DNA from: Methanoculleus horonobensis
GTDB lineage: Archaea > Halobacteriota > Methanomicrobia > Methanomicrobiales > Methanoculleaceae
DNA: 64,000 nt
NCBI RefSeq assembly: GCF_001602375.1
Contig: NZ_BCNY01000004.1
Span: 1 to 64,000 of the forward strand
Direction of reading: 5' to 3'
In this document: one piece after another, positions 42,940-51,114 of the stretch
Layout: each line of letters begins with the position of its first letter
Numbering within the stretch: the stretch's first letter is position 1
The notes under the pieces: generated by a model
The model's database searches: none
The model's input: the letters and a program-made list of their open reading frames with translations, nothing else
What the model was told of the DNA's origin: nothing
Translations under genes and position numbers: made by a program

Positions 42940-43980
42940 ATGAAGAGGTCTCAGTGGAAGTGGCTGCTCGTCTCGCTCAGTTTTAGCGCTCTTGTCATGG
43001 CGGGCGTTCTGTACTTCACCGTCGACGAGTCGACGATCGGACACCTCAGCCGGATAAACCCGGTCTACCTGATCCTTGCCGTCCTCCTTCACATCGTCTC
43101 GCTCGTCTTCTGGGCGCTCCGCATCAAGTTGATGTCGGCGTCGCTCGGCTACCGGGTACACCTCACGCACTGCCTGAACCTGGTGCTGGCGAACATGCTC
43201 GTTGCGGCGGTGACCCCCTCCCAGGCGGGCGGGGAACCGGTCAGGGTTCACGAACTCTACAGGGCAGGCGTTCCGGTCGGAGACGCCACCGCCGTCGTCA
43301 TCATGGAGCGGATCCTGGATGGGATCGTTCTCGGGGCACTCGGGGCCTTCGCCATGCTCTTCCTCGGCAGTTACTGGAGCAGCCTCGCCTCGGGGTTCAG
43401 CGGGTTGAGCGCCATGATGTACGCCGCCTGGATCTTCGTCACCTTCTTCGTGCTGGTCTTCGTCTACTCCGTCAAGAACCCGGACTACCTCAAGAGAGCG
43501 CTCAAAGGGATCTCGCGGTGGGTCGACCGCCGCTGGCACTTAAAGCGGCTCGAGAACCTGCTGGAGACGATCGACCGCGAGGTGGACAACTTCAACCGGG
43601 GGCTCGTCAAGTTCGTGAACCACGGCAAGAGCGGCCTCGTGTGGGGGATGCTCTTCACCCTGCTCTTCTGGATCTCGGAGTTCGTCATCGCGTCGCTGCT
43701 TCTCATAGGTCTCGGGCAGCCCGCGTATCTCATCGAGTCGTTCGTCGTCCAGCTCGTCATCGCCATCATCATGATGATCCCGCTCACCCCCGGCGGCTCG
43801 GGCGTTGCGGAGATCGGCGCCACGTCGCTCTACAGCCTCTTCGTCCCGTCGGCGATCGTGGGCGTCTTCGTCCTCCTCTGGCGGTTGATCTTCTACTACC
43901 TGAACATCCTCCTCGGTCTCCTTTCGAGTCTCGTCATTGTCCGGCGCGAGTTTCTCGCCCGCGCCAAAAAACAGCGGTGA
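42940..43980 (+). CDS. Lysylphosphatidylglycerol synthase TM region/UPF0104 (AglD-type) membrane protein
   Basis: 346 residues with about eight hydrophobic helices. Family signatures are LANMLVAAVTPSQAGGEPVR, MERILDGIVLGALG and MMIPLTPGGSGVAEIGATSLYSLF, found in the archaeal and bacterial flippase-like UPF0104 proteins. In haloarchaea one member (AglD) works in glycan assembly, where the domain is joined to a glycosyltransferase; here it is stand-alone. A role in moving lipid-linked material across the membrane is inferred. Confidence 0.82.
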   Translation: MKRSQWKWLLVSLSFSALVMAGVLYFTVDESTIGHLSRINPVYLILAVLLHIVSLVFWALRIKLMSASLGYRVHLTHCLNLVLANMLVAAVTPSQAGGEPVRVHELYRAGVPVGDATAVVIMERILDGIVLGALGAFAMLFLGSYWSSLASGFSGLSAMMYAAWIFVTFFVLVFVYSVKNPDYLKRALKGISRWVDRRWHLKRLENLLETIDREVDNFNRGLVKFVNHGKSGLVWGMLFTLLFWISEFVIASLLLIGLGQPAYLIESFVVQLVIAIIMMIPLTPGGSGVAEIGATSLYSLFVPSAIVGVFVLLWRLIFYYLNILLGLLSSLVIVRREFLARAKKQR

Positions 43981-44026
43981 TTGATCCCAAGGTTTAAACA
44001 CCAGAAGGCTGATGTCAGGTGATCAC

Positions 44027-44473
44027 ATGACGGCTCAAAGTTGCAGGGTGCAGGGTGTGTTCATGTCGGTGAGCGAGATGGGAGCAGCGCCGACCGTTGT
44101 CCTGGATGCCGGGAGCGACAGCACGATACCCATCTACGTCGGACTCTGGGAAGCAATCTCGATCAGCAACGCGCTCAACAGCGAGATGCTCCCCCGCCCC
44201 ATCACCCACGATCTCATCGTCGAGATGTTTCGGAACTTTGAGATCGCTCTCGATTCCCTGCACATCGATTCCCTGGAGGAGGGGGTCTTCTACGCGAAAC
44301 TCCATCTCCGGCAGGGATCGCGAACGGAGATCATGGACTGCCGGCCGAGCGACGGGATAGCCATCGCTCTGCGCTACCGGGCGCCGATCATGATCGAGGA
44401 TACGGTCGTGGAGACGGCGGCGGTAAAGAAGGATGATCTCCCGAGGATGGTCGACCTGAAGGAGTACCTCTGA
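44027..44473 (+). CDS. Bifunctional nuclease (BFN) domain protein
   Basis: 148 residues, almost entirely the BFN domain (VVLDAGSDSTIPIYVGLWEAISI; PRPITHDLIVEMF; EIMDCRPSDGIAIALRYRAPI). Members have DNase/RNase activity reported in plants and occur widely in bacteria and archaea with unclear roles. ATG 44027 is chosen over 44012 because AGGTGAT lies just before it. Confidence 0.85.
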   Translation: MTAQSCRVQGVFMSVSEMGAAPTVVLDAGSDSTIPIYVGLWEAISISNALNSEMLPRPITHDLIVEMFRNFEIALDSLHIDSLEEGVFYAKLHLRQGSRTEIMDCRPSDGIAIALRYRAPIMIEDTVVETAAVKKDDLPRMVDLKEYL

Positions 44474-44767
44474 TTACTTCCGGCGAGATGCGAGTTCGTC
44501 GAGCACGTCACCGACATCGGTGCCGGATGCCCTGAGCGCCACCAGCAGGTGGAAGAGGAGATCGGCCGCTTCGGAGACCGTCCTTTCCGGAACCTGGTTC
44601 TTGGCGGCAAGGATGAACTCGACCGCCTCTTCGCCGACCTTTTCGAGGGACTTGTCGACTCCTTTCCGGTGAGTCAGGACGGAACTGACATAACTCTCGG
44701 CGGACGGGTGCTCTGCCCGGTCCTGGATGACCTGCCAGACTTCTTCGAGGATGGTCCAATCACGCAT
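44474..44767 (-). CDS. hisE: Phosphoribosyl-ATP pyrophosphatase
   Basis: 97 residues, all-alpha MazG-like fold. ILEEVWQVIQDR, SYVSSVLTHRKGVDKSLEKVGEEAVEFILAAK and EAADLLFHLLVAL carry the acidic metal-binding residues (ExxE...ExxD). It performs the second step of histidine biosynthesis; the rest of the pathway is elsewhere. ATG 44767 has GGAG nine bases upstream; ATG 44773 and TTG 44776 are alternatives. It overlaps the end of the NusA gene by 8 bases, so it is likely co-transcribed. Confidence 0.88.
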   Translation of the reverse strand: MRDWTILEEVWQVIQDRAEHPSAESYVSSVLTHRKGVDKSLEKVGEEAVEFILAAKNQVPERTVSEAADLLFHLLVALRASGTDVGDVLDELASRRK

Positions 44768-45200
44768 GGGCATCAACTCCTGTCAGCACCTCGCCGAGTT
44801 CGGTATCGAAGTACCGGGCAAGGAGGAGCCGTGCCTTCTCGATGGTGCATCCGCCTTTCCCTATGGCGATGCCGAGGTCGCTTGAGCTGATGTATACTGC
44901 GAGTTTCTCGTCGTCTCCTTTCGCGACGCCGACGACGTCGGCAGGCTTGAAGACGTTCTTCGCGAATTGCTCGATCTGGGGGGAATATTCGACCATCTCG
45001 ATGCGTTTTCCGAGAACCCTCTGCATCTTGCGGATATTGCTCCCCTTCCGGCCGATGGCGAGACCCATGTCTCCTTCTTTTATGAGGTATACTATGCGGT
45101 CGAAGCGCTCGTCGATGATGCAGTCCAGCGCGGTCGCCCGGGTAAGAATTCTCAACTCTTCGATATATCTTCGTTCTTTAAAGCATATTGTTCGTATCAT
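44760..45200 (-). CDS. nusA: Archaeal NusA-like transcription factor (two KH domains)
   Basis: 146 residues. It lacks the RNA polymerase-binding part of bacterial NusA and consists of two KH domains with GxxG loops (AIGRKGSNIRKM and AIGKGGCTIEKA), as in archaeal NusA. It binds RNA and is thought to aid termination or elongation. ATG 45200 is chosen because the conserved MIRTICFKERRYIEELRIL begins there and a TATATATC box (about 45253-45262, minus strand) lies ~55 bases upstream. Confidence 0.88.
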   Translation of the reverse strand: MIRTICFKERRYIEELRILTRATALDCIIDERFDRIVYLIKEGDMGLAIGRKGSNIRKMQRVLGKRIEMVEYSPQIEQFAKNVFKPADVVGVAKGDDEKLAVYISSSDLGIAIGKGGCTIEKARLLLARYFDTELGEVLTGVDAHA

Positions 45201-45299
45201 TGAAGCAGTCCCCGATGGGAATGATGCGGTATGATATAGTCGCTCACGGGATATATATCTGAGTACCCCGGGCGTCGGGGGGAAGGAGTGCGAAGCGCA

Positions 45300-45772
45300 G
45301 GTGGGGTGAGGGCTACAAAGAAGAGCCTTACGCAATGGAGACAGGGGAGGGGGTGAACCCCCTCGCACCTATCGGTGCTCAAGCTCGCTTCGCTCGCACT
45401 TCCCACCTGACGGTGGTCAAGCTCCGGTTCTACAAACCGTCGCACTCCCCACCTGACGGTGGTCAAGCTCCGGTTCTACAAACCGTCGCACTCCCCACCT
45501 GACGGTGGTCAAGCTCCGGTTCTACAAACCGTCGCACTCCCCACCTGACGGTGGTCAAGCTCCGGTTCTACAAACCGTCGCACTCCCCACCTGACGGTGG
45601 TCAAGCTCCGGTTCTACAAACCGTCGCACTCCCCACCTGACGGTGGTCAAGCTCCGGTTCTACAAACCGTCGCACTCCCCACCTGACGGTGGTCAAGCTC
45701 CGGTTCTACAAACCGTCGCACTCCCCGTCGGCCCCGCCCCCAATGGCGATATCCCCACAGTCCACTGCTTGG
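45300..45772. repeat. Dispersed intergenic element, array-bearing copy
   Basis: The left module (GAGGGCTACAAAGAAGAG, CCTTACGCAATGGAGACAGG) and the right module (GTCGGCCCC...CCCAATGGCGATATCC, then CCACAGTCCACTGC) match the compact copy at 22820-22932. Here a degenerate unit and the 46-bp array separate them. The GGGGG-TGAA-CCCCC hairpin at ~45350-45363 is the counterpart of the perfect hairpin in the other copy. Confidence 0.7.
45405..45726. repeat. Perfect 46-bp tandem repeat, seven copies
   Basis: Seven identical units start with ACCTGACGGTGGTCAAGC at 45405, 45451, 45497, 45543, 45589, 45635 and 45681. Each contains the hairpin CGGTT-CTACA-AACCG followed by TCGCACTCCCC. There are no spacers, so it is not CRISPR, and 46 is not a multiple of three, so it is not a coding repeat. 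A shorter diverged unit (45367-45404) precedes it. The absence of any mismatch between copies points to recent expansion or homogenisation. Confidence 0.9.
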
Positions 45773-46048
45773 GAAGATGCTGGAGACGGATGGAGTCCCG
45801 GGAGAAAAACCGTGCACGGCTTCCCACCGGCTATCGTCATGCACTGCCCCCGCCCCTCGTGGGCGGGTGAGGAGGCCGAAGGCCGGGCGGGGTGGGGGTT
45901 ACAAGTGCCCGTGTACAAGGTGGAGACAGGGGTGGGGGCTACAGGGAGAAAGCGATAGGTTCTGCCGACAGGGAAAGCGAGCCGGATCCATCCTCCGAAC
46001 CCCGTATCCTCCGGACGGCGGCCCGCACCCGGGGCGCGAAAAATCCCA

Positions 46049-47089
46049 CTAGCACTTCTGCAGGATGATCTTGATCGTCGCTCCTTCCTCCGGTTTTCCG
46101 GGAACCCGATCGGCCGCCCAGACGCGTCCGCCGTACCGGTTCACGAGGGTCTTGACGATATGAAGCCCGAGACCCCTGCCCCCGGAGGGGGTTTTGCTGC
46201 CCTCCCGGCTGAAGCGGTCGAAGATGTTCGGCTTTAAGTGATCCGGTATGCCGATGCCGGTGTCGGCGACGGAGAGCACCACGGTGTCGCCGGTCTCCAT
46301 GACGGATATCTCGATCCTGACCTTCATGCCGCCGAACTTGATGCTGTTGCTGATCAGGTTGGAGATGGTGTGCTCAAGAAGGGGATTTGCCCAGACCATG
46401 CAGGTTCCGCCTTCATACCTGATATCGATGCCCGCGTACCGCTGCATCTGGTCGCGGACGGCGGCGGAGAGGTCGACCGGTTCCAGGCGGATGCTGTGCT
46501 TGTTGAGCGTGGTCAGCAGTTCGACGTTCTTGATGACGTTGATCCCCTGCTCGATCGTGATCTTGACCCTCTGGGCGAGTTCCGCCTCTTCGTCGGAGAG
46601 CCGGTCGCGGAGCATCTCGATGATCGTTGCCGCAACCATGCTGGTGTTGTAGATGTCGGTGCCGAGCAGGTCGAGGTAGAGGCTGGAGAGCCGGCTGGCC
46701 TGTTCGCAGGCGATCTCCCGGGTGATCTCCCGGCCTACCCCGGTCGCGGCCACGATCCTCCCGGAAGCGTTATGCAGGGGGTGGATGGCGATCTGGAACG
46801 ACCGCTCCTCACCGCGCCACGCGAATGTCCGGGTTTCCGATACGGCCTCCGCCGTCTCGATGACCCGGAACGCCGCTCCGGTCAGAAAGTCAGCCTCCTC
46901 CGGCGGAAACAGCACATGGGGTGTTCTGCCCACGACCCCTTCCGGGTTTACGCCCTGGTTCCAGCCGCCGGTCCAGAAGAACTGGGTGAAGATGCCGTCC
47001 CTGTTGAGCGTGAAGATCATGTCGGGCAGGGTGCTTGCCAGGATCTGCACCTGCTCCTCCGGCACTCCGCGGGACTCTTCGGCCACCAT
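46049..47089 (-). CDS. PAS-domain sensor histidine kinase lacking the phospho-acceptor His
   Basis: 346 residues: a PAS domain (10-125), a dimerisation helix region (130-190), and a HATPase domain (225-346) with an N box (NLISNSIKFGG), G1 (VADTGIGIPDHLKPNIFDRF) and G2 (GGRGLGLHIVKTLV). In related archaeal kinases the dimerisation helix has HDI-N; here it reads LLGTDIYN, with T144 at the His position, so self-phosphorylation on histidine is unlikely. The ATG at 47089 is preceded, in frame, by GAG and then the TAG that ends the upstream PAS gene. Confidence 0.82.
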   Translation of the reverse strand: MVAEESRGVPEEQVQILASTLPDMIFTLNRDGIFTQFFWTGGWNQGVNPEGVVGRTPHVLFPPEEADFLTGAAFRVIETAEAVSETRTFAWRGEERSFQIAIHPLHNASGRIVAATGVGREITREIACEQASRLSSLYLDLLGTDIYNTSMVAATIIEMLRDRLSDEEAELAQRVKITIEQGINVIKNVELLTTLNKHSIRLEPVDLSAAVRDQMQRYAGIDIRYEGGTCMVWANPLLEHTISNLISNSIKFGGMKVRIEISVMETGDTVVLSVADTGIGIPDHLKPNIFDRFSREGSKTPSGGRGLGLHIVKTLVNRYGGRVWAADRVPGKPEEGATIKIILQKC

Positions 47090-47092
47090 CTC

Positions 47093-47617
47093 CTATGGAG
47101 CGTCGCGGATGGTCTCGACCGCACCGATCTGTCGGCCGCCGGTATCGTAGAGGGGGGCGGCCATGCAGACGACCGCTCTCCCGGATCTCGTGGGGATGCG
47201 CGACTCGGCGAGCAACTCTTCGCCTTCGTGGTGCAGCAGGTGGTAATGGCCGCTCCCGGCTTCACTGTGAGTCAGGATACAGTTTGCCAGTGTGGGGCAC
47301 GCCTCCCCGAACAGCGCTTTTCCATGGACGTACTCACCTTTTCCAACGATCTCTTCCGCCGGAACGCCGGTGTACCGCTCCATGCTGTTGTTCCAGATGA
47401 TCACCCGCCCCTCGCAGTCGAGGACGAGCGCCGGCTGCTGGAGGTGGTTGAAGATACTCATGGGTATCTGGCTGCGATTCATGGACTCCCTGACTCTTTG
47501 CTGCTCTGTCTTCAAACGCATCACCCGGGAACTGTTCTCGTCCCGCAATGCCGCGAGAAGGGCCTCTCGCCTGGATCTCCGGGCGAGTCCTCCGTGCCGG
47601 CCGATACGGTGCCCCAT
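47093..47617 (-). CDS. PAS-domain protein, in frame with the downstream kinase across one TAG
   Basis: 174 residues from ATG 47617 (a GTG at 47644 is possible). A coiled, basic N-terminal region (RREALLAALRDENSSRVMRL) precedes a PAS domain at about 50-174 (FNHLQQPALVLDCEGRVIIW; GAVETIRDAP). The stop TAG (47095-47093) is followed in the same frame by GAG ATG of the next gene. Multi-PAS kinases commonly run from such a GAVETIRD end straight into the next PAS, so this looks like one PAS-PAS-kinase chain cut by a single amber codon. Confidence 0.72.
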   Translation of the reverse strand: MGHRIGRHGGLARRSRREALLAALRDENSSRVMRLKTEQQRVRESMNRSQIPMSIFNHLQQPALVLDCEGRVIIWNNSMERYTGVPAEEIVGKGEYVHGKALFGEACPTLANCILTHSEAGSGHYHLLHHEGEELLAESRIPTRSGRAVVCMAAPLYDTGGRQIGAVETIRDAP

Positions 47618-47906
47618 GCATATTATCGTTTGGGGCGAACGCACAGGAGAAATGTCTGGAGCAGCCGGTTAAAAGAGTGTTCATTTATCTTCTGCAAAAT
47701 ATACTTTCGAATGGATTTATTATATATATCTTCCCAGTTCGTTCCCATTTAGACCGGGCTGATTTCCCACAACTACTCCCTATTGCGTGAGTGACTCCAC
47801 AAATGCCCGTATTGATCCGTCTTTTGCGATCCGGTGCCGGGACGCGACTCCGGCGGATCGCGTCTATAACGTAGATTAATATTTGAGTATTTGCAGATCA
47901 TAGTTG

Positions 47907-48608
47907 ATGTTCGGACGTTACAGAGGCACTTTTCGCCGTGAATACAACGATATTCTGGTGGAAGCCGAGAGCGCCGGAGGTCTCCTGACCTACCGGCGCA
48001 GGTGCGAAGGGAAGACGTTCGAGCGGATCCTGGTCTCGAATACGGGGGAGGTGGTCATCAACCCGGTCGAGCCGGTCAACCTCCCCAAGGAGATCACGAA
48101 TTTCCTGCAGGTGGAGTTCTCCCCGATGATGATCGAGCCCGGCGCTTCCCGGACGGTCTACCTGAAGTTCCCCGTCGAGATCGGCGTCTTCGTGGAGTCT
48201 GCGCGGGATATCGAGGTGCTGGATGTTTTTGCTCTCGGCACCCAGAAATATGCGCTCTACGGCTCGCCGACGAATGGGGTCATCGCCCGGTACTACGAGA
48301 GCGTGGTCTACCCGGAGATCCCTTCCGTCGATCCCTTCCGCGAGGGGGTGATGGAACTCTCCATCCACAATACCTGCCGCGAGTGGGTGGAGGTGTCCCG
48401 GGTTGTCTTTGAGAGTACCGATATGAAGATCTACTACGGTGACTTCGTGGCGGCCACCGCCACGATGAAACTTCTCACCAAGACTATGGCGGAGACGGAC
48501 TTCATCGACGCCCCGCTCCGGCCCGGGATGGTGAAGTCCGTCGAGCTCTACACGGCCCGCAAGATCCCGGCTATCGACCGCGGATACCTGATGGAGTGGG
48601 GTCTCTGA
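47907..48608 (+). CDS. DUF432 family protein
   Basis: 233 residues, beta-rich, no signal or membrane segment. It matches archaeal DUF432 (FGRYRGTFRREYNDILVEAE near the start; EFSPMMIEPGASRTVYLKFP), a family of unknown function that is regularly found next to MscS channels, as here. The stop and MscS start overlap by one base (TGATG). ATG 47907 is used, three bases after an alternative TTG. A TATTAATATT-like box (47873-47884) lies ~25 bases upstream. Confidence 0.8.
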   Translation: MFGRYRGTFRREYNDILVEAESAGGLLTYRRRCEGKTFERILVSNTGEVVINPVEPVNLPKEITNFLQVEFSPMMIEPGASRTVYLKFPVEIGVFVESARDIEVLDVFALGTQKYALYGSPTNGVIARYYESVVYPEIPSVDPFREGVMELSIHNTCREWVEVSRVVFESTDMKIYYGDFVAATATMKLLTKTMAETDFIDAPLRPGMVKSVELYTARKIPAIDRGYLMEWGL

Positions 48609-49468
48609 TGGCGTTCAACGTGACAGAGATCTTCGAGATCCCGATCGGCGTCGGGGATATCACCGTCGAGCGCCTCCTGTACTTCGCCGTTATCCTCACG
48701 GTCGGCGTTATAATCGCGAAGGTTGTCGCGACGAACGTCCGGCGGGCTCTCTCGGAACGGTTGCCCGTGAACGAGCGCGAACTGCTCGCGAAACTGGTCT
48801 ACTACGTCATCATCGTCTGGGCGTTCGTCGTCGCTCTCCCGCAGCTCGAATTCGACCTCTCCGGTCTCCTGGTGGCCGGGGGCATCGCCGGGCTGGTCAT
48901 CGGTTTTGCGAGCCAGAGCGTTGTTTCCAACCTGATCTCCGGGCTCTTTTTGATGTTCGAGCACCCGATCCGGATCGGCGACAACATCAACGTCGCCGAC
49001 GTGAGCGGGAGTGTCGAGGACATCCGTGTCCTCTCGACCGTCATCAAGACCTATGACGGGATCTACATCCGGATCCCAAACGAGAAGGTCTTCACCTCGA
49101 ACATCACGAACTACGTCCATAACGCGGCCCGGAGGTTCGAATACCGGATCGGCATCCGGTACCAGGACGACGCCAATGCAGCGATCCGGATCGCACGAGA
49201 GGTCATCGAGACCCACCCCTTCGCGCTCAAGAGCCCGGCGCCGTCGGTCTTCGTCGATAATCTGGGGGACAACAGCGTCAACCTGACCGCCTACATCTGG
49301 GCGCCGGCCCGGAACTGGTGGGACGTCCGGACGGATCTCCTCTGGAAGATCAAACAGGCGCTTGAAGAGAACGGCATCGAGATACCCCTCCCGCAGCGTA
49401 CCGTCCGGTTTGTGGACGGGTCTGAGGGGAAGAACCGGGGTGGGGAGATGAACGGAGAGGACGAGTAA
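48608..49468 (+). CDS. MscS-family mechanosensitive ion channel
   Basis: 286 residues. Three membrane helices are predicted (about 22-40, 65-82, 88-112), the last being the pore helix (LVAGGIAGLVIGFASQSVVSNLISG). The beta domain follows (FEHPIRIGDNINVADVSGSVEDI; RIPNEKVFTSNITNY), then the cytoplasmic cage domain. It opens on membrane tension to release solutes after osmotic downshock. Coupled to DUF432, which may modify or gate it. Confidence 0.9.
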   Translation: MAFNVTEIFEIPIGVGDITVERLLYFAVILTVGVIIAKVVATNVRRALSERLPVNERELLAKLVYYVIIVWAFVVALPQLEFDLSGLLVAGGIAGLVIGFASQSVVSNLISGLFLMFEHPIRIGDNINVADVSGSVEDIRVLSTVIKTYDGIYIRIPNEKVFTSNITNYVHNAARRFEYRIGIRYQDDANAAIRIAREVIETHPFALKSPAPSVFVDNLGDNSVNLTAYIWAPARNWWDVRTDLLWKIKQALEENGIEIPLPQRTVRFVDGSEGKNRGGEMNGEDE

Positions 49469-49475
49469 CCCTACT

Positions 49476-50141
49476 TTACCCCACCCGGTGCGTCTTCCCG
49501 ACGCCGCCGGGCAAGAACGACTCCGGGTAGCGCTCCGCGAGTTCCTCGATCCGGTTGGTGCAGTGCGACACCGAGAGGTACGCCACCCCTGCGAGCGCGT
49601 CGATCTCCTCGCCGGAGACGGTGTGGACCCCGCCGATGATGCCCCGAACCGGCCCGAGATCCGAGACCCGCTCGATGATCCGGCCGATGTGGGGATGTGC
49701 GCACCCGGTGACGACCAGGTAACCACCCGGCGTCGATAGTACGAGCGACTGCTCCCGGATATCCGTTCCGAGCGGCCCGGTCACGGCGATGCCGTTCGCG
49801 ATCTCCGTCCGCTCCGTCACGATCCGCGGCTCGGTATACTTCCGGATCAGCGAGAGCGTCGTTTCCGAGAATGCGTCGTGGACATAGACCTCAATTGCCG
49901 GGTTTGCAGCAAGAACCGCTTCGATGCCGCCGGTATGGTCCCAGTGGTCGTGGGAGAGGACGAGGCGCCGGATGCCCGCAGGACCGATGCCGAGCGCCCG
50001 CATATTGGATAGGAGCACGTCTCCTTTAGCCCCGGTGTCGAAGAGCAGCCCCGCTTCCTCTATCAGGCAGGAGAATCCCCAGTCCGCCGTGAGCCCCTCA
50101 CGGCAGGGGATGTTGTTGTAGACTTCGGTCACTGTGAACAT
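49476..50141 (-). CDS. Metallo-beta-lactamase fold hydrolase (COG1237-like)
   Basis: 221 residues. The canonical metal motif is SHDHWDHTGG (H-x-H-x-D-H), with further ligands in GCAHPH and SVSHCTN. The order and spacing resemble the archaeal COG1237 group, some of which act in the tetrahydromethanopterin or other cofactor pathways; the substrate here is not clear. It converges on MscS with a seven-base gap. Confidence 0.8.
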   Translation of the reverse strand: MFTVTEVYNNIPCREGLTADWGFSCLIEEAGLLFDTGAKGDVLLSNMRALGIGPAGIRRLVLSHDHWDHTGGIEAVLAANPAIEVYVHDAFSETTLSLIRKYTEPRIVTERTEIANGIAVTGPLGTDIREQSLVLSTPGGYLVVTGCAHPHIGRIIERVSDLGPVRGIIGGVHTVSGEEIDALAGVAYLSVSHCTNRIEELAERYPESFLPGGVGKTHRVG

Positions 50142-50255
50142 AGAAAAGACTCCGCCTTTTTGGTCTCTCCTCAGAGGCGATTATGCTTTCCGATGGGGCA
50201 GTCCGGGGTTCGGAGCCCCCGGATCTCACAGACGAAAAAGAGGTGGTAGAGGTGA

Positions 50256-51002
50256 TCAGGAGATGATGTAGGAGATGGAGACGGTGGCGGTCACGTCGAT
50301 CTCGCCGACCTCGAGCGGGGTTGCGACGGCTGAACCCGCCGCCTTCTCCATCATATTGTAGCGACCGTCGTAGGCCATGGGCACGTAGCTGCCGCCGACG
50401 TTGACCTCTTTGACGTCGACGATGGTCTTGCCGATGGCCGCGGCGACGGCGTCGGCGTCACCCCGTGCCTGTGCGACCGCGGCGGTCAGGGCCTGCGACC
50501 GGAACTCCTGCTGCTTTGCGTCGCTCAGGGTGAACGCGAACCGGTTGACCTTGTTTGCACCGTTCGCGACCGCGAGGTCGACGATCTCGCCTGCGCGGTT
50601 CACGTCGTTCATCGTGACCTCGAGGCTGTTGACGACCCGGTAGTACTTGACCTTCGACGTTGTCAGGCCCCGGCTGTCGGTCTCGGTCACCGGGATGATG
50701 TTGTAGCCGGCGGTCCTGATGTCTTTCTCCGGGATGCCCGCCCTCTTCAGTGCGTTGACCACAGCGTCCATCCTCTCGGCGTTCTGCTGCTGTGCTGTCT
50801 TGACGTCGGTGTTCTCGGTCTCGACCGCGAAGACGACGACGGCCTCATCAGGCGTGGTCGTCACTTTGCCCGTGCCGGAGACATGGATCAGTTTGTCCCT
50901 GGATTCCTCCGGCAACTGTGCGGTGACGTTGCCGATCACCGCGGCACAGAGAACCATCAGGGCGATCCCCAGAAGTGCTGCTTTTCCTCGCATAGATATC
51001 AA
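50256..51002 (-). CDS. SIMPL-domain (DUF541) secreted protein
   Basis: 248 residues. A signal peptide at 1-~29 (KAALLGIALMVLCAAVIGNVTA) is followed by the SIMPL/DUF541 domain (HVSGTGKVTTTPDEAVVVFAV; AVVNALKRAGIPEKDIRTAGYN; ANKVNRFAFTLSD). SIMPL proteins form oligomers and are linked to stress resistance in bacteria; the archaeal role is unknown. A TATTTATTTT box (51021-51032, minus strand) lies ~20-30 bases before the start. Confidence 0.85.
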   Translation of the reverse strand: MISMRGKAALLGIALMVLCAAVIGNVTAQLPEESRDKLIHVSGTGKVTTTPDEAVVVFAVETENTDVKTAQQQNAERMDAVVNALKRAGIPEKDIRTAGYNIIPVTETDSRGLTTSKVKYYRVVNSLEVTMNDVNRAGEIVDLAVANGANKVNRFAFTLSDAKQQEFRSQALTAAVAQARGDADAVAAAIGKTIVDVKEVNVGGSYVPMAYDGRYNMMEKAAGSAVATPLEVGEIDVTATVSISYIIS

Positions 51003-51041
51003 TCATCTCTTGATTCGGTCAAAATAAATATCTTGCTTTAG

Positions 51042-51059
51042 CTACGAGATTTTTCGTAG
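51042..51059. promoter_or_regulatory. Inverted repeat between the K+ channel and SIMPL genes
   Basis: CTACGA-GATTTT-TCGTAG, perfect six-base arms. It lies just upstream of the SIMPL TATA box and ~56 bases after the K+ channel stop. It could be an operator of the SIMPL gene or a hairpin at the end of the kinase-channel transcript. Confidence 0.4.
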
Positions 51060-51114
51060 TTTAAATCGGACGGATCGGGAAACCCGACATTTCTCTCTGG
51101 AATTCCTGTGCGGT

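Larger units (their letters stand above)
45201..46048. other. 848-base intergenic region filled by repeats
   Basis: No gene is credible here. It holds the nusA promoter (TATA about 45253-45262, minus strand), the left element module (~45300-45350), a degenerate repeat unit (45367-45404), the perfect 46-bp array (45405-45726), the right module (45727-45772), a stretch with a GC-rich hairpin near 45848-45870, and a third partial copy of the GGTGGGGGTTACAA / GGAGACAGGGG module at ~45890-45948. Open frames across the array shift with each unit and are not proteins. Confidence 0.7.

Noticed and set aside
45405-45726. CRISPR array
   Set aside because: The units are directly adjacent and identical with no unique spacers, and no cas genes are in the window.
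45405-45870. Protein-coding frames through the tandem repeats
   Set aside because: The 46-bp unit shifts frame each time, and the reading frames lack a ribosome site or known domain.
47093-47095. Pyrrolysine codon in the sensor kinase
   Set aside because: No pyl genes are in the window and such systems are not expected in this order; nonsense or natural split is simpler.
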